Notes under the pieces: model-generated
What the model saw: the letters and a program-made list of their open reading frames with translations, nothing else
Databases searched by the model: none
What the model was told of the DNA's origin: nothing
Source: Halomonas binhaiensis
GTDB taxonomy: Bacteria; Pseudomonadota; Gammaproteobacteria; Pseudomonadales; Halomonadaceae
Direction: 5' to 3'
DNA: 64,000 nucleotides
Assembly (NCBI RefSeq): GCF_008329985.2
Contig: NZ_CP038437.2
Span: 4,278,001 to 4,342,000 of the forward strand
Shown here: piece by piece, positions 37,535 through 46,409 of the stretch
Layout: each line of letters begins with the position of its first letter
How positions within the stretch are numbered: the stretch's first letter is position 1
Translations under genes and position numbers: made by a program

Positions 37535-39721
37535 ATGTCCCACATTCCTGATCCTTCCCGCAACGAACATGGCGCCGAAGAGCCACTTGAGCCCATCGTG
37601 GCCGAGGGTGTCGACGAAGAGCCCGTTGAACCCAATCGCCGTCTTTACGATGGTTGGAAATGGTGGCTGTTCGGTGCTCTGGCCGTGGCTTATGCCACTT
37701 TCCACCTGGTGTCCCTCAATCTCTATCCCATAGAGACCTGGTCGTTTCGTATCATTCACGTTTGCGGTGCCTTGATTCTGGGCTTCGGTCTCTACACCGG
37801 TTCCCGCTTTGTCTCCGATGGCGAGAAAGGCGGGGTTCCCGGCTGGTCGAATGTACTGGCCCTGGTCATGTTGATTCCGGCCGGTTATGCACTGATCCAG
37901 GTGATACTGATGCGCCAGGCCATGGCAGGAGGTGCCATGCGCATCGAACCAGCCATCGAGAACTGGCATTTTGGCGCACCGCTCATCGCTGCAACCGTGG
38001 TCGCGATTGTTCTGTCGTGGTTGCATCGCCAGCAGCGCAACAGCCTGTTGCTGGCGGATGTAGTACTGATGGTCTGTGCCCTGGCCTCCGCCGGCTATCT
38101 ATTGGTGATGTTCAACAGCCCATTACGTGCTTCTACTGGCACGGCTTTCGCACCCATGGGCATCTCCTGGGCAGCCATCGCCGGTTCGCTACTGATACTC
38201 GAAATGACTCGGCGCGTGGCTGGCATGGCACTGGTGGTGATTGCCGCCATTTTCCTGGCCTATGTCTTTGCCGGCCCCTACCTGCCAGGCTTCCTCGGAT
38301 ATCCAGGGCTTTCTGTGGGGCGCTTCTTCAGCCAGGTCTACACCGATGCTGGGGTACTCGGCCCGACCACTGCCGTTTCCTCGACCTATATCATCCTGTT
38401 CATCATCTTTGCCGCCTTCCTCCAGGCTTCCAAGGTCGGTGACTATTTCGTCAATTTTGCCTTCGCTGCTGCCGGCCGCGCTCGTGGTGGTCCAGCAAAG
38501 GTGGCCATCTTTGCTTCAGGCCTGATGGGCATGATCAATGGCACCAGCGCCGGTAACGTGGTGTCCACGGGTTCCTTGACCATTCCATTGATGAAGAAAG
38601 TCGGTTATCCAGGGCGCAGCGCTGGAGCCATCGAGGCAGCCGCATCCACTGGTGGGCAGATCATGCCACCCATCATGGGCGCAGGAGCCTTCATCATGGC
38701 CGAGGTTACTGGTATTCCCTATACCGAGATCGCCATCGCCGCCGTGATTCCCGCCATTCTGTACTTCGCTTCGATCTACTTCATGGTCGACTTCGAGGCC
38801 GCCCGCAAGGGCATGAGCGGCATGCGCAAGGATGAAATTCCGCAATTTGCCCGGCTCGCTCGTCAGGCCTATCTGTTTGCGCCCATCATCATTCTCGTCG
38901 TCGCCCTGTTCATGGGTTACTCAGTGATTCGCGCGGGTACCATCGCCACTGCTGCTGCTGCGGTGGTCAGTTGGATATCACCGCACAAGATGGGGCTTCG
39001 GGCCATCATCACAGCCCTGCAACTGGCTGGCACCATGGCCATCCAGATCATCGCCGTATGTGCCTGTGCTGGCTTGATCGTCGGCGTCATTGCCCTGACC
39101 GGGGTCGGTGCGCGCTTCTCCTCGCTGCTGCTTGGCCTGGCGGGATTCAGTCAGCTTCTGGCCCTGTTCTTTGCCATGTGCATCAGCATTCTGCTGGGAA
39201 TGGGCATGCCCACCACCGCAGCCTACGCCGTAGCGGCTTCGGTGGTCGCCCCGGGCCTGATCAACATTGGCATCGAACCGCTGGTTGCCCACTTCTTTGT
39301 CTTCTACTTCGCTGTGGTATCGGCCATCACACCGCCAGTGGCGCTGGCCTCCTATGCAGCAGCAGGTATCTCCGGAGACAACGCCATGGGAACGTCAGTC
39401 GCGTCGTTCAAGATCGGACTGGCAGCCTTCATCGTGCCATTCATGTTCTTCTACAGCCCGGCCATGTTGCTGGAAGGTAGTTGGCTGGAGATCCTGCGTG
39501 TCGGTCTGACCGCTACTCTGGGCATCGTCCTGCTGTCTTCCACCGTGCAGGCATGGTTCTTCGGTCCACTAAGATCCTGGCAACGCCTGGTGGCCCTGGT
39601 CGGAGCGCTGTTCCTGATCTATGGCGGTATTTATACCGATGTGGCAGGCCTGGCCATTGCCGCAGCCCTGTACATGATGCAGAAAGCCCACGGCGGAGGT
39701 ACCAAGACAGTAACGACCTGA
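37535..39721 (+). CDS. TRAP transporter fused permease (4TM/12TM, TAXI type)
   Basis: A 728-residue membrane protein that fuses the small and large TRAP permease subunits. An acidic cytosolic N-terminus (about 45 residues) is followed by roughly 16-18 hydrophobic segments. Family marks include the GLMGMINGTSAGNVVSTGSLTIPLMKK stretch near residue 330 and MGMPTTAAYAVAASVVAPGL near 560. It imports the substrate with Na+ using the binding protein encoded upstream. The ATG at 37535 has AAGG upstream; the frame is open nine codons earlier without a ribosome site. Confidence 0.93.
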   Translation: MSHIPDPSRNEHGAEEPLEPIVAEGVDEEPVEPNRRLYDGWKWWLFGALAVAYATFHLVSLNLYPIETWSFRIIHVCGALILGFGLYTGSRFVSDGEKGGVPGWSNVLALVMLIPAGYALIQVILMRQAMAGGAMRIEPAIENWHFGAPLIAATVVAIVLSWLHRQQRNSLLLADVVLMVCALASAGYLLVMFNSPLRASTGTAFAPMGISWAAIAGSLLILEMTRRVAGMALVVIAAIFLAYVFAGPYLPGFLGYPGLSVGRFFSQVYTDAGVLGPTTAVSSTYIILFIIFAAFLQASKVGDYFVNFAFAAAGRARGGPAKVAIFASGLMGMINGTSAGNVVSTGSLTIPLMKKVGYPGRSAGAIEAAASTGGQIMPPIMGAGAFIMAEVTGIPYTEIAIAAVIPAILYFASIYFMVDFEAARKGMSGMRKDEIPQFARLARQAYLFAPIIILVVALFMGYSVIRAGTIATAAAAVVSWISPHKMGLRAIITALQLAGTMAIQIIAVCACAGLIVGVIALTGVGARFSSLLLGLAGFSQLLALFFAMCISILLGMGMPTTAAYAVAASVVAPGLINIGIEPLVAHFFVFYFAVVSAITPPVALASYAAAGISGDNAMGTSVASFKIGLAAFIVPFMFFYSPAMLLEGSWLEILRVGLTATLGIVLLSSTVQAWFFGPLRSWQRLVALVGALFLIYGGIYTDVAGLAIAAALYMMQKAHGGGTKTVTT

Positions 39722-39754
39722 GACGGCAGTCGCTACCGGGTTGCGGTCAGCGTA

Positions 39755-39793
39755 ACGGAAAACGGCCCTGCCAGATGGCAGGGCCGTTTCCGT
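39755..39793. terminator. Bidirectional terminator between TRAP operon and metF
   Basis: A long perfect stem, ACGGAAAACGGCCCTGCC / GGCAGGGCCGTTTCCGT, with AGAT loop. The A-rich and T-rich arms suit both converging units. Confidence 0.88.
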
Positions 39794-39816
39794 GTCCAGC
39801 GTTGTTGTTGTCTTGT

Positions 39817-40662
39817 TTAACGCCCCGTCAGGTTCTTGATGACCTTCAACGTCGGCTCAGCCTGATTAAGGGTATAGAAGTGCAGGCCTGGGGCCCCACC
39901 ATCCAGTAGACGTTCACACAGGTGAGTAATGACTTCCTCACCAAAGGCGGCAATGGCATCGCTGTCATCGCCATAGGCTTCCAGTTGCTTGCGAATCCAG
40001 CGCGGAATCTCGGCACCACAGGCATCGGAAAAACGCGCCAGTTTGCTGTAGTTGGTAATCGGCATGATGCCTGGCACGATGGGGGCTTCGACGCCCAACT
40101 GGCGGGCCCGCTCGACAAAATGGAAGTAGGCGTCAGCGTTGAAGAAATACTGAGTGATGGCCAGGTTAGCGCCAGCCTTCACTTTACGTGCGAAATTCTG
40201 CAGGTCGGCTTCAAAATTCGATGCCTGCGGGTGAGCCTCCGGGTAGGCCGCTACAGCAATCTCGAAATGGTCACCAGTTTCTTCGCGAATGAATTCAACC
40301 AGTTCATTGGCATAGCGCAGCTCACCGATGCTGCCCATTCCGGATGGCAGATCACCACGCAGGGCCACCAGGCTATTGATGCCCTCGTCCTTGTAATGGT
40401 TGATCAGGTCGCGGATCTGGGACTTCGCACTACCTACGCATGACAGGTGAGGAGCGGTAGAAATACCGCATTGGCGCACGGCCTGAACGGTATCGATCGT
40501 GCGATGCTGAGTAGAGCCGCCGGCGCCATAAGTCACGGAGAAGAAGCGCGGATTGCGTTCCGCCAGCATGTCACGGGCCTGCATCAGCTTGTCACGCCCA
40601 GCGTCGGTGTTAGGCGGAAAGAATTCGAAGCTGATACCCAGCGGATGCTGTTGTGCGCTCAT
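39817..40662 (-). CDS. metF: 5,10-methylenetetrahydrofolate reductase (MetF)
   Basis: A 281-residue FAD-dependent TIM barrel that reduces methylene-THF to methyl-THF for methionine synthesis. FEFFPPNTDAGRD (about residues 12-25), SVTYGAGGSTQHRT (about 43-56), LVALRGDLP (about 98-106), EAHPQA and ITQYFFNADAYFHF are all typical. The length fits the bacterial enzyme. With ahcY (53.5 kb) and metK (59 kb), also on the minus strand, it supplies the activated methyl cycle. No riboswitch was recognised in the upstream gap of about 200 bases. Confidence 0.96.
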   Translation of the reverse strand: MSAQQHPLGISFEFFPPNTDAGRDKLMQARDMLAERNPRFFSVTYGAGGSTQHRTIDTVQAVRQCGISTAPHLSCVGSAKSQIRDLINHYKDEGINSLVALRGDLPSGMGSIGELRYANELVEFIREETGDHFEIAVAAYPEAHPQASNFEADLQNFARKVKAGANLAITQYFFNADAYFHFVERARQLGVEAPIVPGIMPITNYSKLARFSDACGAEIPRWIRKQLEAYGDDSDAIAAFGEEVITHLCERLLDGGAPGLHFYTLNQAEPTLKVIKNLTGR

Positions 40663-40912
40663 CTCAATGTCCTCGTCACAATAGACGGTAGGTAAGTTGG
40701 ATCATGTGAGAGATATTGTGACGGCAGCGCAGCAAAGCGACCAATGAAAAGTTTAGCGGCTCACTATCAATTCCATTCATATAAAAATCAAAACCAACAT
40801 AACCAATAGTTCTAAATCAGCTCTCACCTGTTGATGCGACCTGACAAGCGCTCAGCACAACGGCATCATGAACGCCCGCTTTGAGATGCTGCTTCTGATA
40901 AGGACATCGCCA

Positions 40913-41842
40913 ATGGCACTTGACCCATCTGCCCTCATGGGCCCCCTTTGGACGCTGCTCGCCTTTGTCGCCCTCGGCATACTGGCAGCCCGTGGCCTGA
41001 AGGTGGACCCGCGCCCTGTCGCCACCTTGCTGATCTACCTGATTGCCCCCGTCACGTTCTTTCGTGCCCTGGTCCTGGGTGGTCCGACACCCGCCTACCT
41101 GGGGCTGACGGCAGCACTGTTCATCACGGCAAGCCTGGTGGCCCTGTGCGTCAACATCCTGGCCAAGCGCGCGCTACCGGCAGAAGAAGGCGCAGTACTG
41201 GCCTTTTCCTCCGGCACGGGCAATACCGGCTACTTCGGCCTGCCGGTGGCGTTGGTGCTGCTGCCACCGGATGGCGTCACCCTGTATCTGTTCTGCGTAC
41301 TTGGTGTCACCCTGTATGAATTCACTGTGGGTTTCTATCTCAGTGCCCGTGGCCGCTTTTCCGTCCGCGACAGCTTGCTCAAGATCCTGCGTCTGCCGCT
41401 GATTTATGCCTTCCTGGCCGCCCTCGCCGTCGAAGCCATAGGTATCGAAGTTCCTACGGCAGTGACAGAGGCACTCAGCGTGTTCCCTGCCACCTACACC
41501 TTGCTTGGCATGATGATCATCGGCATGACCCTGGGTCGGGTCTCGCTGCGTTCCCTGGACGGGCGCTTCATCGGGGCCTGTGTGGCGGTACGCTATGTAC
41601 TATGGCCACTGCTGATGCTGGGAGTGGTGCTGGCGCTGAACATGGCCTTTGACCTGGCACCAGAGCTGGCCATGGCACTGCTGCTGGTTGGCGTGGTCCC
41701 CATGGCCGCCAACGTCGTCGTCGTGGCCATGGAGCTTGGTATCGCACCGGAAAAAGGCGCCTTGGCAGTGCTGATCACCACCTTGGCAGCCCCATTGGTC
41801 ATCCCTCTTTATCTGGGTGCCATGCTGCCACTGGTCAGTTAG
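40913..41842 (+). CDS. AEC family transporter
   Basis: A 309-residue membrane protein with about 10 helices in two related halves, as in the auxin efflux carrier family. Marks are the AFSSGTGNTGYFGLPVAL segment (about residues 100-117) with the family Asn, and PMAANVVVVAMELG near 265-278. Relatives move organic acids such as malate, or amino acids; the direction and substrate are unknown. The ATG at 40913 follows AAGGA with good spacing; the ATG at 40868 lacks one. Confidence 0.87.
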   Translation: MALDPSALMGPLWTLLAFVALGILAARGLKVDPRPVATLLIYLIAPVTFFRALVLGGPTPAYLGLTAALFITASLVALCVNILAKRALPAEEGAVLAFSSGTGNTGYFGLPVALVLLPPDGVTLYLFCVLGVTLYEFTVGFYLSARGRFSVRDSLLKILRLPLIYAFLAALAVEAIGIEVPTAVTEALSVFPATYTLLGMMIIGMTLGRVSLRSLDGRFIGACVAVRYVLWPLLMLGVVLALNMAFDLAPELAMALLLVGVVPMAANVVVVAMELGIAPEKGALAVLITTLAAPLVIPLYLGAMLPLVS

Positions 41843-41917
41843 GGAACCGAACCTGGCACATGCCTATGGCAGCCTGGGGGCCAAGCTGCCAAGGGCGACC
41901 TAGGCGCTACCTATGCA

Positions 41918-43336
41918 TTAGGCTACCTCGATCCACCAGAACCCTACCGCCAGGTAGGCCACCAGGGCGATGACCGCGACAGCGAGGGCAAAGGGGATCT
42001 GCGTCTTGATGTGATCGATGTGGTCAGAGGCTGCCCCGGTCGACGCAAGAACAGAGGTATCCGACAGAGGAGAGCAGTGGTCGCCAAATACACCGCCCCC
42101 GGCGACAGCCGCCACCGTGGCATAGATCAATGGCGTGATGGCATCGCCGGTGAAATTGAAGGCCACAGGAACCGACAGCGGCATCATGATGGCGAAGGTC
42201 CCCCATGACGTGCCTGTGGAAAAAGCGATGACCGCCGCAATCAGGAAGGTCATGGCTGGCAGCAGCGCTGGTGTCAGCCAACCTTGGGTAAGCTCGACGA
42301 TGTAGTCTGCCGTGCCCATGTTCTTGGAAAGCTGATTGAGCGAATAGGCCAGGGCCAGGATGATGATCGCCGGCATGACGCCTTTCATTCCCGACGTCGC
42401 TGTTTTCATGATGTCGTTGAAAGGGATGCCCTGCAGCCGCATCACAATGCCGAGAAAGACGGCCGCTGCCAGGAAGGCTTCCATGGTCTTGGCCGAGCCT
42501 GTGGTGGCGAAGGTACCGATTGCCACCCCGATGACAACCAGCACCGGCATGAAGAAATTGAGCAGCAGCGATGTCCGTGCTGCGGGGTAGGGTTCAATGT
42601 CCGTCAGCTCCTCACCCAACAGGGGTTCGGCGCCATCGCGCAGCACCTTGTTTTCTTCCTGAGCGCGCTTCTCGGCTTTCTTCATCGGGCCAAACAACGG
42701 AACGATACCCACAATCACCAGCCCGACCATGGCAACCGAAAGCCAAGCATAAATGTTGAAGGGAATGGCATGCAGGAACACCGACATCGCCTGCTCAGCA
42801 TTCTCGATCGGCCCCATGCCGATGAGCAGGCCAGCAATGAACACTGCCCACCCGGTGATCGGCACCAGCACACTGACCGGCGCTGAAGTGGAGTCAGCGA
42901 TATAAGCCAGTTTCTCCCGTGACACCCGATAGCGATCGGTGAGCCCGCGCATGGTGCTGCCAACGAACAACGGGCTGAAGTAATCGCTGAAGAACACGAA
43001 CATGCCCATTACCCAGCCAATGAGCTGCACCTTGATGCGTGTCAGGGCGCGACGTTCTACCCAGGCCGAGAAATTCTGAATGGCCCCCGTGCGCTGGAAG
43101 AAGGCAATGACGGTGCCAATGAACAGCTCAAGCAGCAGAATCCAGGAAAAACTGGTGGTACCGAGCGTTTCCTTGAGCAGCGTAGGAAAGCCCATCAACC
43201 CCTCGCCCATCGCCATGACACCGACGAAGCACGCAACGGCGAGAGAGAACACTGTATTGCGGGTGATAAAGGCCAGGATGATGGCCAAGGTAGCAGGGAC
43301 TATCGAAAGCATGCCGAGATGCGTCGTGGCGTCCAT
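41918..43336 (-). CDS. NhaC-family Na+/H+ antiporter-like transporter
   Basis: A 472-residue protein with about 11-12 membrane segments. The GDHCSPLSDTSVL motif near residue 420, SDYFSPLFVGSTMRGL near 118 and STGTSWGTFAIMMPL near 370 are typical of the NhaC family. Generic family members exchange Na+ and H+, while some carry an organic substrate. Here it is the third gene after an IclR regulator and an FAD-dependent amine oxidase, all same strand, which suggests uptake of the oxidase's substrate; that is inference. The start has AGGATC before the ATG. Confidence 0.87.
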   Translation of the reverse strand: MDATTHLGMLSIVPATLAIILAFITRNTVFSLAVACFVGVMAMGEGLMGFPTLLKETLGTTSFSWILLLELFIGTVIAFFQRTGAIQNFSAWVERRALTRIKVQLIGWVMGMFVFFSDYFSPLFVGSTMRGLTDRYRVSREKLAYIADSTSAPVSVLVPITGWAVFIAGLLIGMGPIENAEQAMSVFLHAIPFNIYAWLSVAMVGLVIVGIVPLFGPMKKAEKRAQEENKVLRDGAEPLLGEELTDIEPYPAARTSLLLNFFMPVLVVIGVAIGTFATTGSAKTMEAFLAAAVFLGIVMRLQGIPFNDIMKTATSGMKGVMPAIIILALAYSLNQLSKNMGTADYIVELTQGWLTPALLPAMTFLIAAVIAFSTGTSWGTFAIMMPLSVPVAFNFTGDAITPLIYATVAAVAGGGVFGDHCSPLSDTSVLASTGAASDHIDHIKTQIPFALAVAVIALVAYLAVGFWWIEVA

Positions 43337-43379
43337 ATGATCCTCGTTTATTGTTATGCAGCAGGGTGTCGTTCAAACG

Positions 43380-44669
43380 TCAGGTTTCGCGCTCTGCGCG
43401 TTTCCGCTCCAGGGCGGATATCAATTGAAAACCGAGATGGCGAACCGGCTCAGGAGGCATCCAGCTGGCTTTGCCAAACAACTGGTGGATAGGTTCGACG
43501 GTCTGGCCGAGCGCATGACGCGCCAAGGCATCACCGAGGAACGTCCCCTTGACGATGCCCCCACCATTGCAGCCCGCCGAGACATACAATCCAGGGTGTA
43601 TTTCCCCCCACAACGGAGCACCGTTGTGGGTCAGACCGGTGGTTCCCCCCCAGACGTAATCGAAGCCAGTACCGGCCAGCTCGGGGTAGCGCCGAGCAAG
43701 ACTTCGAGCGAGGCCTGCAGCAATGCGACGATTACTGTCCTCCTGCTCATAGCTATATCGGGAGCGAATCATCAGCCGCCCATCATGGGTGGTACGCAGT
43801 GTGCAACCGAGCCGATGTGCAGGAAGAAGCCCCCAGTCCTGAGGTATCAGGCGAGCACGAGTGGACTCGGGCAGTACCGGCGTGACCGCGGCGTAGGTAT
43901 AGATGGCTGTCAGCCGGGAAGCATCGGCGCCAAGCGCGCGAGAAAAAGCGTTGTTGGCCAGAATGACGTGTTGCGCCTGAATCTCGGCTTCAGCCGTACG
44001 GACACACCAAGCACTCTCCGCCTTGCTCACACTAATGGCAGGGCTGTTCTCGTATATGCTCACGGAATCCGGCAAGGCATCGGCCAAACCTCTGATCAGC
44101 GCCGCCGGCTGGACCAGGTAACAGTCGGGAGAATAGAGCCCTTGGGCGTAATAACTGGTGCCAATTCGCTCCTTGAGCGCTTCTCGTGACAAGCGTTCAT
44201 AACTCAACCCCGCCGACTCGAGAAACGCCTGATAGCTCTTCAGCGATTGCATACCTTGCGCTGTAGCCGCAGCCCGGTATGTGCCAGCGTGCTGCAGGTG
44301 GCAATCGATACCGTGCTGTTCCACCTTGTGGCGCAGTTGAGCCATGGTCTTCCGGCTCAACGCATTGAGTCGAGACATGCGCTCGAGTTCGCCGGGAGAC
44401 GCATCGTTGGCCAGTGCAACCTCCAGCATGAAACCGGAATTGCGCCCCGGACTTCCCTCCCCCAACCGGTCAGCATCCAGCACCAGAACTCGGTCATTCG
44501 GACGTGCCTCCGCCCAGGCACTGGCAGCTGCCAATCCGGTATAACCAGCACCGACGATGACAAGTTCGGCAGTCAATGAACCACGCTCGCCAGGAGGGAC
44601 GGGGCGCTCGGCAAGTTGTGCATTCCAGCCACAGGGGCGTTCATGTACGGGGACAGAAAGGTAAGCCAT
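43380..44669 (-). CDS. FAD-dependent amine/amino acid oxidase (DAO family)
   Basis: A 429-residue flavoprotein. The Rossmann motif ELVIVGAGYTGLAAASAW (about residues 35-52), the VLDADRLGEGSPGRNSGFM segment and a C-terminal GLYVSAGCNGGGIVKGTFLG block match DAO/PuuB-type enzymes, which oxidise an amine or N-substituted amino acid. The N-terminal HERPCGWNAQL resembles gamma-glutamylputrescine oxidases, but the substrate is not certain. It lies seven bases after the IclR gene and 43 before the NhaC-like gene, so an operon is likely. The ATG at 44669 is chosen as the family-like start. Confidence 0.85.
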   Translation of the reverse strand: MAYLSVPVHERPCGWNAQLAERPVPPGERGSLTAELVIVGAGYTGLAAASAWAEARPNDRVLVLDADRLGEGSPGRNSGFMLEVALANDASPGELERMSRLNALSRKTMAQLRHKVEQHGIDCHLQHAGTYRAAATAQGMQSLKSYQAFLESAGLSYERLSREALKERIGTSYYAQGLYSPDCYLVQPAALIRGLADALPDSVSIYENSPAISVSKAESAWCVRTAEAEIQAQHVILANNAFSRALGADASRLTAIYTYAAVTPVLPESTRARLIPQDWGLLPAHRLGCTLRTTHDGRLMIRSRYSYEQEDSNRRIAAGLARSLARRYPELAGTGFDYVWGGTTGLTHNGAPLWGEIHPGLYVSAGCNGGGIVKGTFLGDALARHALGQTVEPIHQLFGKASWMPPEPVRHLGFQLISALERKRAERET

Positions 44670-44676
44670 GTATCCG

Positions 44677-45474
44677 TTACTCGATATACAGAAGGCCGTG
44701 GGCCTGTTGCACCAATTCACGTACCTCCTCGTGCATGCCTTGAAGGACGCTGTGCTTGTGGGTCTCGGTCATGCGCGACTTGAGCATCGAGCAGCTCATG
44801 GCACCCAAGGGATGGCCGCCATGATCGAGAATGGGGATAGCCAGGCCGGTGTACTCCGGCAGATGAGAGCCTTCGACGCCGCGCGCATAGCCGACCGAGC
44901 GCAGGTGATCGATCTCCATCGCAATGTCGTCCAGTGAAATGTGGTACTCGTGTTGAAGACGCTCGGCGTTACGCTTGAGGATGGACGCGCGCTCCTCATC
45001 CCCGAGATAGGCAAGCAGCGCGATGGAGGCCTGGCCGACGCCAAGAGGCACTCGCCCCCCGGTCGCGCGGACGAAGCTACCCACCGGATACTCACCGTTC
45101 TGGACTTCCAGACAGACGGCATTCAAGCCATCAGCAGCAAACAGGTAGAAGCTGTCCCCGAAACGCTGGGCCAGAGACAGCAGACGCGGACGCGTCAGGT
45201 CCCGCAAGCCAGCGCCATTGCCCGCCTGGGAACCCATCACCAGCAGCTCATAGCCAAGCAGGTAGCGACCCCTGACGGGGGCAGCCCTGAGGAATCCTTG
45301 ATCCTTCAAGCCTTTCAGCAGGCGATAGATCGTCGGTCGGCTGAGCTCCAGGGCATCCAGGTAATCCTCGATGCTTGCACCACGGTAGCCACACGCAGCC
45401 GTGATCTGCAGCACCTGCATGGCGTGCATCAGCGTAGATGGGCTTTGGCCTGTAGCAGTAGGTCTGGGCGTCAT
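44677..45474 (-). CDS. IclR-family transcriptional regulator
   Basis: A 265-residue regulator with an N-terminal winged helix (about residues 15-75: ASIEDYLDALELSRPTIYRLLKGLKDQGFL) and a C-terminal GAF-like effector domain (about 95-255: GVGQASIALLAYLGDEER, YARGVEGSHLPEYTGLAIPI). It is the first gene of the unit with the oxidase and NhaC-type transporter and probably controls it in response to their substrate. IclR members can be activators or repressors. Confidence 0.9.
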   Translation of the reverse strand: MTPRPTATGQSPSTLMHAMQVLQITAACGYRGASIEDYLDALELSRPTIYRLLKGLKDQGFLRAAPVRGRYLLGYELLVMGSQAGNGAGLRDLTRPRLLSLAQRFGDSFYLFAADGLNAVCLEVQNGEYPVGSFVRATGGRVPLGVGQASIALLAYLGDEERASILKRNAERLQHEYHISLDDIAMEIDHLRSVGYARGVEGSHLPEYTGLAIPILDHGGHPLGAMSCSMLKSRMTETHKHSVLQGMHEEVRELVQQAHGLLYIE

Positions 45475-45616
45475 GACAGAACGCCTATGTCGCGGAACCA
45501 GACCACAGATTAGCGAGATATAATCGAAAGTTCGTCTCGTATATTGAGACTTTCAGGATGATGCCGCATGTTGGCAGGCCCACGAAGGGGCCCGCCATTA
45601 ATGCCTGACGATCAGG

Positions 45617-46270
45617 TCAGGCAGAAAAAACCGGTTCCACCAGCACGCGCCTGGTCGATGCCCGGTCCTTGAGGCGCGCGACATAAGCCTGAACCTTGGG
45701 TGCCTCATTGACCAAGGGCTGGGCCGGGGCCATGCCGACGAGATAATCCAGCATGGGTGCCGCGATAACATCGGCCAGGGTAAAGCTGTCCCCTACCAGG
45801 TACCCATCATCACGTAGTTGGTCTTCCAGAATGGCGAGCGTATTGACCACTCCGGGCTCGGCTTCGCGAACCTTGTCCATGCTCACCTCGCCCCCCACGA
45901 TCTGGGGCATGACAAACTCCAGCAAGTAGCGGCGAACCAGGGCCTGGTCGACCTGTACCGCCAGTGCCGAACACCACTGATCCACCAAGGCACGCTGCCA
46001 GGGGTCTGCTGGCTGCAGGCTCGGGCCATCAAAACCAGCGTCAAGATAACGGCAGATGGCAACCGTTTCATACAGTTTTCGTTCTCCATGGAACAATACC
46101 GGCACCTTACCGAAAGGGTTGACCGAGAGATGTTCCGGAGAATGCATCTGGTACTGACGGCCTGAGTGCTCAAGACCGACGCTATAGTCGATGCCTTTTT
46201 CTTCACACACCAGCATCGCACTGCGCACAAAGTTGCTGAATGCAGGCCCAAGAATATGTACAGCCGCCAT
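45617..46270 (-). CDS. Glutathione S-transferase family protein
   Basis: A 217-residue GST: an N-terminal thioredoxin-like domain (FSNFVRSAMLVCEEKGIDY; NPFGKVPVLFHGERKLYETVAICRYLD with the Glu-Thr/Ser glutathione contact) and a C-terminal helical domain (GDSFTLADVIAAPMLDYL, the N-capping/staple motif). It likely conjugates or reduces electrophiles with glutathione. The ATG at 46270 follows AGGAG. It lies 139 bases downstream of the RND pump gene on the same strand, so a shared detoxification role is possible. Confidence 0.88.
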   Translation of the reverse strand: MAAVHILGPAFSNFVRSAMLVCEEKGIDYSVGLEHSGRQYQMHSPEHLSVNPFGKVPVLFHGERKLYETVAICRYLDAGFDGPSLQPADPWQRALVDQWCSALAVQVDQALVRRYLLEFVMPQIVGGEVSMDKVREAEPGVVNTLAILEDQLRDDGYLVGDSFTLADVIAAPMLDYLVGMAPAQPLVNEAPKVQAYVARLKDRASTRRVLVEPVFSA

Positions 46271-46409
46271 GGTCGGCTCCTGTGTAGGGTGAGGGTTTTC
46301 CCCCTGCAGAATGGCAGGCATCGCAATATATTCAAGAGCGTTTTGTGGCATGGAGTTCAGCGGCCGTCCCGGTAGAGGGTAAGTCGGGCCCCACGGCACC
46401 AGGCTCCGC

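Noticed and set aside
42284..42886. 200-residue plus-strand frame opposite the NhaC-type gene
   Set aside because: His/Arg/Gln-rich antisense shadow of a membrane protein gene.
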